Positions 25,001 through 40,000 are shown, counted from the first letter of the stretch. The stretch is 64,000 nucleotides of DNA from Atherinomorus stipes (GCA_023101725.1 JALJCO010013434.1:248001-312000); one strand, 5' to 3'. Notes: a model not told the origin generated them from the sequence alone. A program made the numbers and translations.

Positions 25001-28000
25001 GAAAGAAAAAAAAAAAAAAAAAAAAAGAAAGAGAGAAAGAAACAATGCCCCTACCTGTACCATGTTGATTTTGAGGTTGGAAAGAAACATCATGAAATTT
25101 TTCAACATTAATTTATAACCTAATTATAATTATACTGGATGTTATTACATTTGTCTTCATGCTTTTTTTTTTTTTCATTTTTACTCAGTGTGAACTCAAG
25201 AAAATAAAAAAGTGAGTTGGCTCAAAATAAAAACATGATGAGGAGAGTAGGTATCGAATCAAAGAGCAAAAGCAACAAACATGGTAGAATAAGTGACACT
25301 TTATAATACAAACATATCTAACAACATATAATTAGTAATAATATATAAAAAGTACCCAAGTGGTACCTTTTACATAAAAATGTGTTACTTCTGTAATTCA
25401 TTTAAGTGATGCCTTCAAACCCCCATAGGGCTTTTCCACTTTTTGTTTTCATGATCCTTTCAGACACAGAAAAACTGCTATGAGAAATTTTGCTACAGGT
25501 CTGTTTATGTTATTGTAACCAGAGACAGTCTTCTTGTTAGCCACGTGGTTTGCTTGTTAAGAATTTCACATGACCAAATAAACAAACCAGTTCCCAGGAT
25601 AGTGGCATTTATTTTCCTTAATTGAACTGAACTGCATGGAGAAGTCCAAAACAGACATTTACTGTAGTTATCTTGTTCTCTCACTTCTTTATTTCATGGC
25701 TGGAGCTAAATGTATCTGTAAAGTGGTGAGGGCCATGATATGCACAGAATATCTATAAATCCTTCAGTGTGGTCGAGGGGGATATAATGTATGATTATTT
25801 CTAATATGCTGTTTATTATACAAATGTGCTCTGGCATATTTCACGAGATGCAGGGCTCCACACATTCAGTGTGTAACATATTACAGTTCTGTCTGTCTTT
25901 GACATTAACCAGAAAACAATATCACATCTTTCCTTGATGCATCTCTCCCTTCGCCAAGCATCTCTCCTGAATGTGATAAAGTTTCAAAATCTCGACTCCG
26001 TTGTGTCGTTGATACACACACAGACGTGAGAAAACAAGTGAGTGTCCCTTTAATTTGAACCGAGCCCTGTGGGGATTCAGCCTGTGGAATGCGTCGTTTG
26101 TGTGCCAGAGATTGTTCCCAGTAGAGACACTAAACTGGACAAAACCAAAAATGTGGGATACTCAATTGTATGAGATGTCCTCTGGCGATGTGATTTATTA
26201 ATCATTTTGGGAGTTTCAACTTCTGTTCGGACGCAGCTGATCCAGACAAACGCGAGTGCTGCTGGAACGGTAAGAAGCAGCTGCTCTAGCGGGATCAGGT
26301 GGATGAACTCCCGTTGTTTCCCTCAACGGACTTCTCACACATCCTGTCGCTAGCTGGGAAGCTAATAGCTAATAATAACCAACACAGTGCTTTTCACAGT
26401 TTTCTTCCAACGGCGTTGCATTACGTTGGATTTAAAATAAGCCGTCAAAAAAGACACAGTTTTAAACTTTTCCCCCCTTTGCACTGAGTTTGTAATTAAC
26501 TACATCAAACTAGAGCTTAGTTGATTTTTGTTGGCTAGCTGTTAGCAAGGCTAGCGTCTTAGCTGCGCCCCTATTTAAAAAAACAAGGTTAGTTGAGTAA
26601 GCTGTTAGCTTTAATTAGCTTATTGTGAACGCACAACCTCATAGCGCGTCGCTTGTTAAAGGATCTGGATGCTTCGGAACTTTGTTTGACTTTGACTTTT
26701 TTGCAAAGTTTCGATGGTCTGTCATTGATGCGGTTCGTAGACTTTGGGAGAAGCTCAACAGGTGATTGCTAACGTAGCTAAGGTTAGCTTCCAAGATAAC
26801 TTAATTATTGACCCAATGTCAGCTGTTTATGCATTTACTTATTTATTTACTTATTTACTTATGTGCTCAGAAATACGATGGCTTATTCATTTGGTTAACT
26901 CAGGTATCAGTCGGTGCAAATCAAAGTTAGTTTCCACCTGCCTGTCTACAAAAGTTTCATGGATTACGTTTGCTCCCAACATTTAATTGGATTAACACTA
27001 ATGCAGCTAACTATTTCAAACTTATGAAATTTAATTATCTTCAATGTCTTAACTAATGCATTTGTGACAAATTCCTGCCAGTCCTCCGTGCAGGTGATGC
27101 TCTCTGTTACAGCTTAATTAGCCGGAGGCAGCAGAAATGTCCGACAAAGAGGGGTGATATTTCAGCCTGTCCCCTACTCTTCAACCCTTTGCTCTGATCA
27201 TAGACTGAGCTTTCTCTCTTACTGGGTCACATGGTGCTAATTGTGCTTGGCAGGTCTACCGGTGCATAACAGCCCATTCCACTGACTCCAGGTCTCACCC
27301 AGCTCACCCTGTTAGTACACTCCTCAGTGCATCACTGCTTTTTTCTTCTTCCTAAGCGTACTTGATATTTGGGGTGTTTTCAGTTTGCAAGATTGTATGT
27401 TATAATTTCCTATTAGAGGATATAACACCACGCATAATACTCTATACTCTGTTATTTCTGTTTTTGTCATCCATTTTCCCCACCCTGTATTCTGATGTGC
27501 ATTTCATTTGATGACCCCATTATTTCTGTCTTTATTACATTAGGACCTGATGCAACATTTGGGTGTTTCAGTTCCCATGTTGACAGATTATCTCAGGTCT
27601 TACTGGGGTAATTATGGTTTGCATGTCAGTGGCCTTTATGGCGTGATAAGTGTGATCCCCAGAAATGTTTTGTTTTCCCGTTTTAACATCTTCCTTCCTT
27701 CTAGTGTCTTCTGTTTTACTAGATGATGTCATGGGCTGACTTTCTGGAGGTTGTGTTTTTTTACAGTTGTCTCAGAAATTAAAAATACGATCTGCTTGAA
27801 AACAGGAAGTTGGTGATGTGCATTTTAGCTGTTGTATGGCAGTTAGAATTTTGCTAGAGTAGTTGTGACCCCGTTTCCTTTTGGTGTCTCCTCGTGTATG
27901 ATAGAGCAGTTTCCCGTTGACCTGTGCTGCATCTGGGGATTCATGTTTTTTTTATTGTCATTTTGTAGCCTTGCAAACAGAATTGTCTCTCAAGTGAGAA

Positions 28001-30942
28001 CGTTTAAAGTTATGCCCTGGAATATCAGTGTATGTTGCATGATCTTTGCAAAATCAGCATTTACTTGAATCTTTACCATTTATTTTTCCTACTTGCACAG
28101 TCTTATGATATAATTCTCAGTCTTACATTTGAGAGCGTTTACAGACTGTATGACAGCATCTTTTAATCTATCTTTACGAGCTCACATTTTTCTGAAGGGA
28201 TCCTCCCATTTCTATCTGGAGCCTGATTCAAGCAGCCCTGCCCCTTTACTCTCGAGAGAACGTCTTTGACCTAGGCCTCATTTGCATTTCTGGTTCAATG
28301 AGTGACTCACTGAAGTGTGCACTGTACACCGCAATGTTACTTCTTGCGTGGTAGGGTTTTTACCAGTCAGCAGATGTTGTGTGTGTTGATGGTTTTGATG
28401 AGGGCTAAATATCCCATGGATCAGCTGCTGACATGATGGAGTAGTCGGAACTTACCACATTGTTTAAGAGTGACAGAGTGACTTCAGTACATCCACCTGA
28501 CGCTGTATCATCCTGTCCTTGTACGTCAAGCTGTGCCTGGATACTTTTGGTTTTACTTACTTTCTGCGGTGGTATTGGCGTGCGTATCATGAACCGTGCC
28601 ATTGCCCAGCATCAAGGTGGTCTGTTGCTGCAGTAAGAACTGATAAGCTGTGTCATATCAGTAAACAGAAAACATAGTGTACTAGCTTATCTTTAGTTAA
28701 CATTTTCATTTCATTAAACAAAACTTTTTCAGATGTAGTTCAAGGATAGTCACCTCAACAGAAAGGACTTTGAGGCATTTGATTTCGTCATTGATGACCT
28801 ATGCTGAAGTTAGTGCAAGGACACAGCTTAATGTGTCATTTAGATCTTAGCTTCCATGTCCTCTTATCTTTTCGTTTTGTTTGAAATACTCTTTTTACAA
28901 CCTTGCCTAGCTAGTGTGATTTAAGCTTTGTTGAAGATGAGGAGATGCAGTGAAGTCCTGGTAGACTTCATTAGTCACAGATGGCTTGTTTTGAAATATT
29001 CAGCCTTTTAAAGAGAGATTTTTTCTTATTCAATTCATGAATAAAGGTGGAAACTGTCTCCAGTTTTCAATATGGAGTATGAGGATCTCTAATCTTTAAA
29101 AGGAACTAGTCTAAAAGCTGTTGTTTGGGAGGCGTCGCCTGCTCTCTGCGCTCTCCATCAGCCCACTCCTGTTAGTCCTAATTCAAAGGGGGACAAAGTA
29201 ATACTGGCAAAGAAGTTGGTTATTATTTTCTTCCGCTCAGCCAACAGTTGTTCTTCATTTACTAAAGATGGAGAAAGTGACAGACACTACTGTAGGAAGA
29301 TTGGACCAGTCTTGAAACCCTGGCTTTAGCTGATGCTTGCTGACTTTGCCTCTGTGTACAACCACAAATGTTTGTGAGCTCTTAGTGCAGCCACCAGATA
29401 CTGGTATTTGGATAATGAATATTTGGACCAAAGCAGCTTGTTCAGTCCGTTGACCATTGTTTGAATACAGCTTTCAAAAAGTCAATGAAAAGCTAATTGT
29501 TGTCAGGTGTGGTAATGGCTGGATTTTTTAAATGTCATATTTTAGCAAACACTTTCTCTCTTTTTACCTCTACACAAGTGGTTTACTTCCATTAAACTTT
29601 TGCACAAATGTTATTTGGCAATACTACTGTGACCTAAAAGAGAACAGTATACTGTGGTAATTCTCCATGGCCGTATTTCACCCATTTACATGTAGAAGAT
29701 CATCAGTCTCAGGACTTGATTTTCTCTCTCTCTCTCTCTCTCTCTCTTTTTGGTAACAATAAGATCCCATTAGTCATTAGGGAGGAGAGAGGAGGAATTT
29801 TTTTTTTTTGAGGGGGGGGAGGGAATAGGTTTTTTTTTCTTATGAAGGGAAAATAGAAATGGAAGGGGTAGTAAAAAATTTGTGTTGACCCTGATGGGCG
29901 AAAATGAAAATTAAAAAGCCAAAACAAAAAGAAAAAAGAAAAAAAAATAATTAAAAACTAAAAAAAAAAAAAAAAAAAAAAAAAAACAAAAGAGACGAGG
30001 AATACGGAAAAAATGACATCCAGCGGAAGGCTCTGGGACGGAACCAGGGATGCCGGCCTGCGCCCACACCAATCCGACAAAAAAAAAGAGGGAAAAAAAG
30101 GCGAGAAACAAGGGCAAAAAACACCAAGCCTCCACTGCACAGTTGTTTTTGTTGTATCAGCACACAGAAGGGGAACAGGCAATAGAAACCTTCATAGTAG
30201 ACTGTGCAGTAGTTGGTGGAAGCTGCTAGTGTGGCTTGTGTTTATATTGTGTTGCTCAAAGGATGGGAGTGTTATACCTTTGTCAAGAAGCTGTGATTTA
30301 AACAATCACTAAGCTGCCACCGTCATGCCTCATGTAACATCATAAATGTAAATGTCATAGTGTCCAGGAATTCTTCTTTTTTTTTTTTTTTTAGATTTTT
30401 TTTGCGATAAAACACTTTTGGGCAAGTTTGTTAATCTGTTTCTATGAATGAAATAAATAAGACACAATCCAGTTATTTGCAAATCACCCAATCTAATATT
30501 TTTTTTCCAAAATGAAATGTAAAAACACACATAAAACATAACATTTTTATCAACATTATCATCTCTGTGAGTTTGATAACAGCAATGTTTTTTTGGCTAG
30601 ATAAGCTCTGCACCTGATTTGGTGAGGTAGCAACAGATCAGTTACATGACTGTGAATAATAAGAGCTCTGCAAAGAGACAGATTGGATCAAAACAGGCAT
30701 GATTCTGTCATGGAAATCACTGCATAGATTCAGGAAAACTTAGAAAAATCATAGTGAATATAAACATAGTACACCATGCTATCCACAAATGCAGTTTAAA
30801 GCTATATTATGCTGTAATCCTCTCTGGGCCAAAACTCATTTAAAATGGACCGAGGCAAAATGGACTGAATCTTCTGGATTTAAGAGCAGAGAAACCATCC
30901 AACTTATATTAGTTCTCAGTTTAAAGCTTGTGTATGTGTATG

Positions 30943-31004
<62 letters not shown>

Positions 31005-34000
31005 GTATGTAGCATATATAACAGTTGTTCTTCATTACTTTCACCAGTTAGAAACAGAATTCTGCATCAGACAAGGATGGACAGTTTGTCTCTCTCAAAT
31101 AGTAAATGGTCTAGTCTGTTACCAGGGGTCTAGACTGTTAAGTGTTAACGGGGGGACTACACAGTTGTACACATGGTCCTGTTCTAACTTTTTTTAGCAG
31201 TGTTGCCACAAAATTTGCAAATTATTTCATTGTTTATATTCACACCTTCACAGTGTCCCAAGTTTTGGAAATGGGGTTAGAAACGTGAGCATTAAAAAAA
31301 AAAAAGAACACTGTGTAGCTTTTGACCTCAAAGCTTGGTGTTTTTGACAGCTTTTCGATGCTACCCTGAGATTTTTTATGCACATTCCTGGACCCATCAT
31401 TGCCCTTCACTATCCCCAGGCTGAGAAACCACACTACATAGTGTTTTTTTGTTTGTTTGTTTGTTTTTGTTTTTCTTTATCCTGGGATAACACATATCAA
31501 GGGATGAGACAAGAGTCAACATGGGCTCACTTTTACTGGCTGGAGAGAGCTCAGAGTAGAGACAGGATGCAAGACAGATGCTGAATTATGCTTTATTCGT
31601 GGACCCCATGGTCTGAAAACTTGCCAAAAATCTCTAGTGAGGCTTTGATATCAATTTATGATTATCACACTATTATAAAACCCCAAAACCAAACAAACAC
31701 ACACAAAAAAAAAAACAAGACAGATGTTAGATGTCATATTTCTTTAATAAACATCCACTTGATGCAGTTAGCTTAGGTTTACTTTTTTTAGTCACTGTGC
31801 TTAACATGGTTTTACCATGGAGCAGCTTGTGTAATCTTTTTTTTTTTTCTTTTTGCACTTGTCCCTGTTGTCTGCGTCAGCTTGGTTTTACCTGGCAGGG
31901 ATGGGATCGGCTCATGCTTTGCATATTGATAACTTAATTTGTTTGGGAGTCTTTTCTCTCTGGAAAGGCTTCTGTTGCTTACCTTATACAGGCCCAGGCT
32001 GCAAGACTGATGATGCTTCTCTCTTTCCAGTAACTGAGCAAAAAGAAGGGAAGGGCTGCCTTCAGTGGGTTTTTCCATAACAGCTCTGATTTGTATCTCT
32101 ACTAATCAGCATAGATACAATCATTCATTTCAACTAAACCTGATGGTGCTTGGTTTGTTTTCCACACAGAGTGGTAGACAAAAAGTGAAACCTATTACTG
32201 AGTAAAAGGAGTTCCTGATTGTGTTGCATAAACAAACAGAAGCTGCAGTCTTTCAGCTGTAGAAGCACTGCTGCACCAGCCTCATGTAATCCAAAGTTAG
32301 TAAATCAAAAACAAAAAAAAAAAAAAAGCCTTTGTTGTTGCCATTCTGCATGTTTACATCAGGTTCAAGTTGACTAATGGACACTGACTCCAAGTTCCTG
32401 TCCTCCTGTTTTTCAGATTGTGCTGTAAATGTTCACAAGAGCTGCAAGTCTCTACTGGGGGAGTGCACTAGCAGCAAGAGTAAGGTAAAAATCACACAAG
32501 TGCACAGATAAAGAAGAACTAGGCCTTTAGTGAATCATATTGCCTAAATTCACAATGCCAGACACACATCTCAGTAGTGCTTTCAAAACCTCCTGAGCTG
32601 GAGAATAGACAAGAGCTTATGGCCAGCAGAGGCAATATTAACGTCACATGACGGTTCTTTGTTTTTGCTGCACATTTATGTGAGGTCCAAGGAAGACTAA
32701 ATTTTCCTTTATGAAATAGCTTATGTCGGTAGATTTAAAAAAAAAAAAAAACTGAGGATGTGCACACCTTATAGAAGAATGTGGGGACTCAGAGCCTCCA
32801 GATGAAGCCTGTGCACGTCCTAAACAGTTTTTTTTTTTTTTTTTTTTTTTGCCGGGAACTTAATGCTGTCATTTGCAGCTCTGCTGAAAAAAATTTTTAA
32901 AAATAAAATCTCAGTCTAAATAAAATTGATTAAAATTTTAAAGATCCTGTTGTTGCTTGTTTTCTTTTTTTTTAATTATCACCCATTTGGAAAAAAAATA
33001 GATAAAAAATGAGGAGTGGCCTTGAAACTCTCCCTTTTAACTTTCTCCAAACAGAGAGATTCTCTTCAGAGGACTTACACATCTGGATCTCCTAACCTCG
33101 GTGAGTAGAACATTACTTATGTGCAGATGTACCACTCATAAATCCTGTTGACCGTGGTATCAGTTTAAGTATGGGGATGCAGTGATGGATGAGAAGATGG
33201 CTTTAGTTCCTCTTATGTCTAATTAAAACCTGGCTAGCTGTGTCTATGTCGGTCTGGGTCTGTGTTGAATGTGTGTCCGCCTACACACTGAGCATGGGGA
33301 GGGGTGGGGGGAGAAGGTGATGATTAGCTGTTGTTAAGAAGAGTCAGATGATATGTTGTTCCCTACTTATCCAAACTCCAAATGCAGTAAATACAAAGAT
33401 TTTATGGTGGAACATAGAAGACAAGGGAGCAGAAAATTCAGATGTCTGCTCATTATTTCCAAAGATACTGTAGAGTCTAACCATTCATATTATTTTCTTG
33501 GAAATAAAAATGTCTTTAAATGCAGATGTTCTCTCAGTGAGCAGCTTCATAGGCTAACCTGTTTATTATAAATGAGCTGGAAAAATGTATTCAAAAACTT
33601 GCTACAGTACACAGACAATGCAAGTTGATGAAGTAAATTTTCAGTCAGTTATGATAATTTGTTTACTATAATGAATAAATAAAATAAAGATGAAGAAAAT
33701 GGATACATTATGTTTAGATTTTTTTATATTGATTTGCATCAAAGTTAATGTTTTGATTGTATTTCATTATTGCTGATTATTATCAAATGGTCAGGCAATG
33801 CTAATCATTGCTTATTGTAACATTGGGCAGGTGGAGTTGCATGTAATTGAACCCACAGGAGGCGAGTGGCTTTGAGCTTTAGTTAATCTCCTGTAGCAGT
33901 TGTTGTTGTTATGTGAACAGCTGGAGTCTTGTCAGCCACACTTGGTTTCTCCTCATCTCACTCTGGCCAATCAGTGACTTGTGCAGGGGGTCAGGAAGAC

Positions 34001-37000
34001 GACAAGGAGAGTGAGAAATTGAAGAAAATTCAAGAGCCAGACTGTTCGAGAAGTATAAAAAGGAACACATCTTTCCAGAAGTTACCACAAGACCCTGGAT
34101 GTGAGGTGTCAGGAGGCAGGCTGCATATAAAACCAGGTTATGTGCTGCTGTCCTTGTCTTGTCGTTTACATTACAGGAATCACATTGCGCGTTACTTTTG
34201 TGGTGATATCCTCTGAAGCTGCAACTGAAAATATCAAACTTTGTCTCGGGGTTTGAATTATTATACCGCTGCTCATCTGTGTTTGCGACATTTGCAATGG
34301 AACTAACGGTCGCCAAAGGTTCTGCTACCCAAACAACAAGGTCCTTTAAAGCTTGCAGCAGGACTTTTAAGCCATCCTCCCCATCTTCCTCTGCCTCATC
34401 CTGGGGTTTATCTGGAAGCGTGGGTGTGCGAGTACTGATGCACCGTGATATGATCACCTGCCGATTCTTTCGATTCCTGCCTCGATCTTGGCTGAAGAAA
34501 TATTGGGGTCGCCTTGGAAAGGATTCAAACAAGTCATCCTCTTCTCAACTTCACTGGTCATCTTCTCCTTTCTCTCTGTCCTCTCCCCGTTTGTCTTCAC
34601 GTGCCTCCTCCATCCCATCTAATCTCCTCCGTTCACCTGCTTCTCATCTTTCTTCCCCAGCGCTAAAAGACCGGGACAGAGATAAAGATCAAGCAGGCTC
34701 AGCTGCATCTCAGGCCCTGGATGGCCACCGAGGTATTCCCAGTGCCCCAGGTATGACCATTAGTTCGTGGGGACCAAGCACTCAACCAACTGCCGCCCAT
34801 TATACTTACTCCACTGCAGCTTCTGCCTCCTGCCTTGGCTACAGCCTCCGTCACCACAGTAGCTCAGGGTGAGTACCTTAGCTATAAAAGTTGGTCTTCC
34901 TTCTTTTTTTTTTCTTCTTTTTTTTTTCCCTCTTGCTAGTTTCCTTTTCAAACATTTGCCTCTGTATGACAGTATTTCTTTCAAGTGGAGATTAATGGTT
35001 AAACACCATAAAAATCTTCCTCTCAAATATATAATGCTGCACATGTTTTTAAAATCTGCTGGATCTTGTAAAAATGTTGAATATTTTTAGATTTTCATCT
35101 TTTCAGCTCAGATATGATCCTCTCTCTGCCGTTGTCAGATGTGTATTTATAGCTAACTTATGAGGACAAGCTGTCTCTTCTAATAAAACCTCCTTTGAAA
35201 GTGAGTCTAGACTGTTCTCGGGATGCTGCTTTTCTGCTGCATTGCAAAGTAAAAACTGTGGAGGGAAGACTGGTGAGGCAGAGGGATACGGACATGGTGT
35301 CATAGATTTGCAAAAATGAGTGACGAAGAGAACGACAGAATATAATTGTTTTTTTCTCGCGTCTCTGATTCAGGCTCCTTTCAACTTTTTGCTGCTTTTG
35401 GTAAATGCATGTATTGGCTTCTTGGTGTAGTTGGACCTTCGGCAGGTAGTTGGATTAAGCTAGATAAGTTTTAACATGTATGCCACCTTGGACCTGTGGT
35501 TGTCTTCCCTCAGATCTATCCCTGGGGAAATGGATGAGACAGATGCTCTGCGGTCCAAACGCTGCAATGACGACGCCATTTCCCTCGCTCCTTCCACTAC
35601 TGAGTCCATCATTGTAGAAGGTGAGCTAATTTGCAGATGTAATATCAAGACTTTGGCTCATGTCTGCACTATTTAATGTTTTTGTCTTATTTTTAATTAG
35701 CATAACTGTTTATTTCTCAGAATTTCAGGTCTTCTAACTCTGTCCCTTTAGGGAGTTTTCACAAACTGGAGAGAAGTGTTTGTGGAGTCAGGAATGACCT
35801 CAGCCAGTTTTATTAAACTGGAGTGTGTGGGAGGGGGAGACCGGCTAAGTGGATACTAGTGTTCCATGTTTTTCTACCACACTGGCACACTCCAGGAGTC
35901 ATTTATTTCATAAAACACACTCGTAGGAGCTGCTGCAGATGCAGAGTCCCTGTCTTTTGCTCTTTTTCCATCTTAATGAATGCACCTCTTAAGATGCGTT
36001 ACGTGGCAGGATATAAATTCATCTACCCTCTCAGTTGTGTCATAATTGTGGGATGATTGTTAAGATCAAAGTTCGCCAGGACAAACAGTTCCTGGTTCCT
36101 TCTGCCAAGCTTGTCACGTCATACATCATTTTCAGCCCTGCCAAACCCTTAAAACGAGACATGAACTCAGCAGTCAACTATTCTCAAACTTGGATCCTTC
36201 ATAATAAATAATTTGAGACCTTTGCTCATCTTTAGCAAGTAGCTCTTAATTATTTGTAAATGATAAGATAGGAATTAATATGAAGACTTAATGTTTTCCC
36301 TTTAAAGGAAAGTATGCTGGTTGTCGTGTCTCAGCTGTCCTTTTGAGTAGTTCACCAGCATCAGCTTCATCATCAGTTGTCTCGATTTTGGTTTTCTTTA
36401 ATTACTGTTCTGCTTGCTCCAATGGGGTTTGACTCCTCTGCTCCTCTCCTCAGAAGCTCACTATGCAGCAGTGCGAGCTGACCTGGAGTCAGACGCTCAG
36501 GACTTGGAAGCAGACTCGTGGAGTTTGGCAGTTGACCAGCAGTATTTGAAAAAGCACTCAAAAGAAGTGGTGAAGAGGCAGGATGTGATTTACGGTGAGT
36601 CCTGTTGACACTTGTACTGTGTCTGTCCAATCAATAAGCCATGGGCTGACAAATACCTCATCATTGGATGTTTTAATGGATGTTAGGATCTTTTAATGCC
36701 TCCAATAGAAGGCAAAGATTGTTTGATCTTAAACTGCAAGCAGCTTAACCTGAAAAAATGAAATGAGAGGAAATGCATTTTGGAGCACCAGCTTTTCCAT
36801 AGCACTGCATTGTGTTGTGCATGACATTCATATGTTGTTATACAGAACTGATGCAGACAGAGATGCACCATGTGCGAACACTGAAGATAATGCTCCGAGT
36901 GTACGTCCGAGAGCTAAAGGAGAACCTCCAGATGGACGCGGGCAGGCTGGACTGTCTGTTCCCCCGCTTGGAAAATCTCCTGGAACTCCATCTGCATTTC

Positions 37001-40000
37001 CTGTCACGTCTCAAAGAGCGTCGGCGGGAAAACCTCGTCTCACCCAACGAGAGGAACTACACTATCAACAGAGTTGCAGACGTCTTAATTACCCAAGTAC
37101 AGAGGAATCTATACTGTAGCATGTTTAACTAGTCATACTTTTAATCTAATTCAATTTAAGTCATCAGAGCACAAACACCGTGCGGGTGAAATATGACGGC
37201 TTTTATTGTTTTCCAGTTCTCAGGTGAAATAGGAGAAAGGATGAGGGCCAGTTATGGAGACTTCTGTAGTCACCACACTGAAGCTGTGAGCTACTACAAA
37301 GACCAGCTGCAAAACAACAAAAGGTTTCAAAACATCATAAGGGTAAGAGTCATTTTCCTGATTCTGTTTCACTGCTTTATAAATATAAATGACATATTAT
37401 TGATTATTTGTTTTTCTTTTCAGAAAATCAACAACCTGTCCATTGTGCGGAGGTTAGGAGTGACTGAGTGCATTTTGTTGGTGACACAACGAATCACAAA
37501 GTATCCAGTGCTGGTGGAGCGCATTCTGCTCAACACTGAAGGTCCTTCTGCTAAATGAATTACAATTACTATCCAGTGTTTTAATTTATCAGGAGAAGTT
37601 GTGGTGTCCAGAATCAGACAAACTTTTTTTTTTTTTTCCTGTTTCTAGCGGGTACAGAGGAGCATGAGGACCTGACTCGGGCACTAGGTTTGATTAAAGA
37701 CACCATTGTGCAGGTTGATGCTCTGGTTAATCTCCATGAGAAAGACTCTCGACTCAGAGACATACACAACAAGATGGAGCCAAAGGCACAGGGAAAAATC
37801 AAAGATGGCCGAGTGTTTCGGAGGGAGGACCTCGGACAGGGGAGAAGACGGCTCTTTCATGAGGGTACAGTCAGCTGGAAGGCTGCCTCTGGCAGACTTA
37901 AAGGTATGCTACAGATAAAAAAAACAAACAAAATTTTAGTCATAAGCAGATAAATTCTGTCTCTATTTTTGAAAAATGCTTAAATTGTCTCATTCTTTGT
38001 CAGCTGCCTTGTTGAAGGTGTCTCCTCTGATTATCCTTTCAGATATTCTTGCGGTTCTCCTCTCTGATGTGTTGCTCTTACTCCAAGAGAAGGATCAGAG
38101 ATATGTATTTGCCACAGTGGTGAGTGATTTTTCTTTTCTCTGCCAGGATGATACTATCAAAAACAAAATGTGAATCAGAAGAATGCATTTAATGGGATGG
38201 ACAGTATTGTCTCAATGATCCATCAGACTGTAAATGTATTTGGTACATTCAGTACTTGAAATAGAATTGTCGTCCTCTCCTCCTTGTCCCCTAATCCACC
38301 CAGGACAATAAGCCGTCAGTGGTTTCTCTCCAAAAACTGATAGTCAGGGAAGTGGCCCATGAGGAGAAAGCCATGTTTCTTATCTGTGCGTCCTCCAACG
38401 AGCCAGAGATGTATGAGATCCACACCACCTCTAAGGAGGAGCGAAACACGTGGATGAGACACATACGACAAGCTGTTGAGAGGTAACTGCAGCTGTGCAG
38501 GACATTTGTGTTTCTTTGCTACCTGCACTTAATATTATTACTTAGGCTCATCCAGAACCACCTCACTGATTGTGTTATTAATATTTTGCACACTAAAAAG
38601 TAAATACATATAAAATATAATTTTAAGATATGTTGCTACGCTGTTAACTCAAATTACACAAAGTAAAGCTTTACTTAGTCATATGTCTTTGTGTTTTTAA
38701 CTTTACACCTGCTGTGACATCTGTCATCTCTCCTCTTTTAGCTGTCCACACACAGAAGAGAGGCTTTTCAGCGAGGAAGAGGAGGCACGAGCTTCCAGGC
38801 TTAAAGAATTTCAAGGTAACTGCAGATCAAATAAACCTTGACAGACATTAATAAAACCCCTGGAGAGTGACGAGTACCCACCAGGAGGTGCTCATGTGTC
38901 AGTTAACCTGAAAGAACATCAAAGTTGATTTTAAGTACTTTCAGAGGATCAAAATAGACATAGCTCAGAAGGTTTTTGAAATTAAGTAAATTGATGTCCT
39001 CAGAAATAAACTCGCATCACATTTTGGGTCAAAAATCAAATCAAATCAAACTTTATTTATAAAGCGCTTTTCCTGCCAAAAGCAACCTAAAGTGCTTTGC
39101 AAGACAATTAAAACAAATGCATTTTTAAATAAATGCAAGCCTTCACACATCCAAGCACAAAACACAGCACACATAACTATAAACATTTGCACACATACAC
39201 GACCCCCCCACCCACCCACTCAACTGTACGTATAGCTTCCGACCCCTAAAATAAAGACGCTAAGAGTAATAAACATCTGGCTTGACCTGCTGTAAATAAA
39301 TTTTGAGGTGTGAATTTTGCTTTATGTAATTCTGTGATTTCTAGAGCGGCTGAGCCAGAAGGATGCGGTGATTGTACAAGCTCTCACTGAGAAGCTGCAG
39401 CTGTTTGCAGACATGGCAGAGTCTTCAGGAGCTCTGGAGGACACGGCGTCTCATTCCAGGCTGCTGCTGCGTGGAGACGCCTCTGACCTCCAGCAGGGGG
39501 AGACCCTGCTCAAAGGAGCTATCACTGAGGGTAAGATGATGCTGTTCAATATGAGCATCTGCGATAGGATCAGAGGCGCTGCGCTGTTTTAGCTTCGGAT
39601 ACAAATTCACCTTATGTTGACTTGAACTCTATAGTAAATAAGATTCTTGTGTGGCTGACTTGAGTGCTTTTTCAAGCCCTTACTCTGAAAAGTTTTTATG
39701 TTAAAAATGCTTTTCTAATTTTTTCAAACCTCAGTGGAAAACCTTCAGAACCTGCTGCAGTCTGGAGTGAGAGAAGAGACTCAACCCTCTCGCACAGAGA
39801 GTGTTGGTTCTGGGGCTCTGCCAAGGCGAGCAGACACCTTTGGGGGCTATGACAGCAGCCCAACCATCCTTAATAAGAGTGAGTCCACCACACTTAATGC
39901 CCTGAGGAAGTCTACTATCTAATTAACTTTCACTTGTATTTCAGTGGCAGTTGTGCCTTTTTGATAAACTGCATCTAATAAATTTTTAAATACTGTTCAC

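Larger units (their letters stand above)
23331..32416 (+). other. arhgef18: arhgef18 intron 10, splitting the C1 domain
   Basis: 9.1 kb. Contains the hairpin at 24172-24239, an A/GAAA-rich tract (24990-25040), a promoter-like island (about 26200-27150), a CT repeat (29723-29748), an A-rich block (29910-30140) and a TA microsatellite (30943-30998). No further coding exon supported. Confidence 0.6.

Noticed and set aside
30013..30312. Frame starting [10 protein letters not shown] between A-rich blocks, considered as an alternative first exon
   Set aside because: No donor site in suitable position and no similarity to known ARHGEF18 N-termini; the A-rich surroundings make chance openness likely.
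33909..34532. 207-codon open frame on the minus strand
   Set aside because: No recognisable domain, no homologue known to me, and it overlaps the intron 12 region with a sense-strand explanation.
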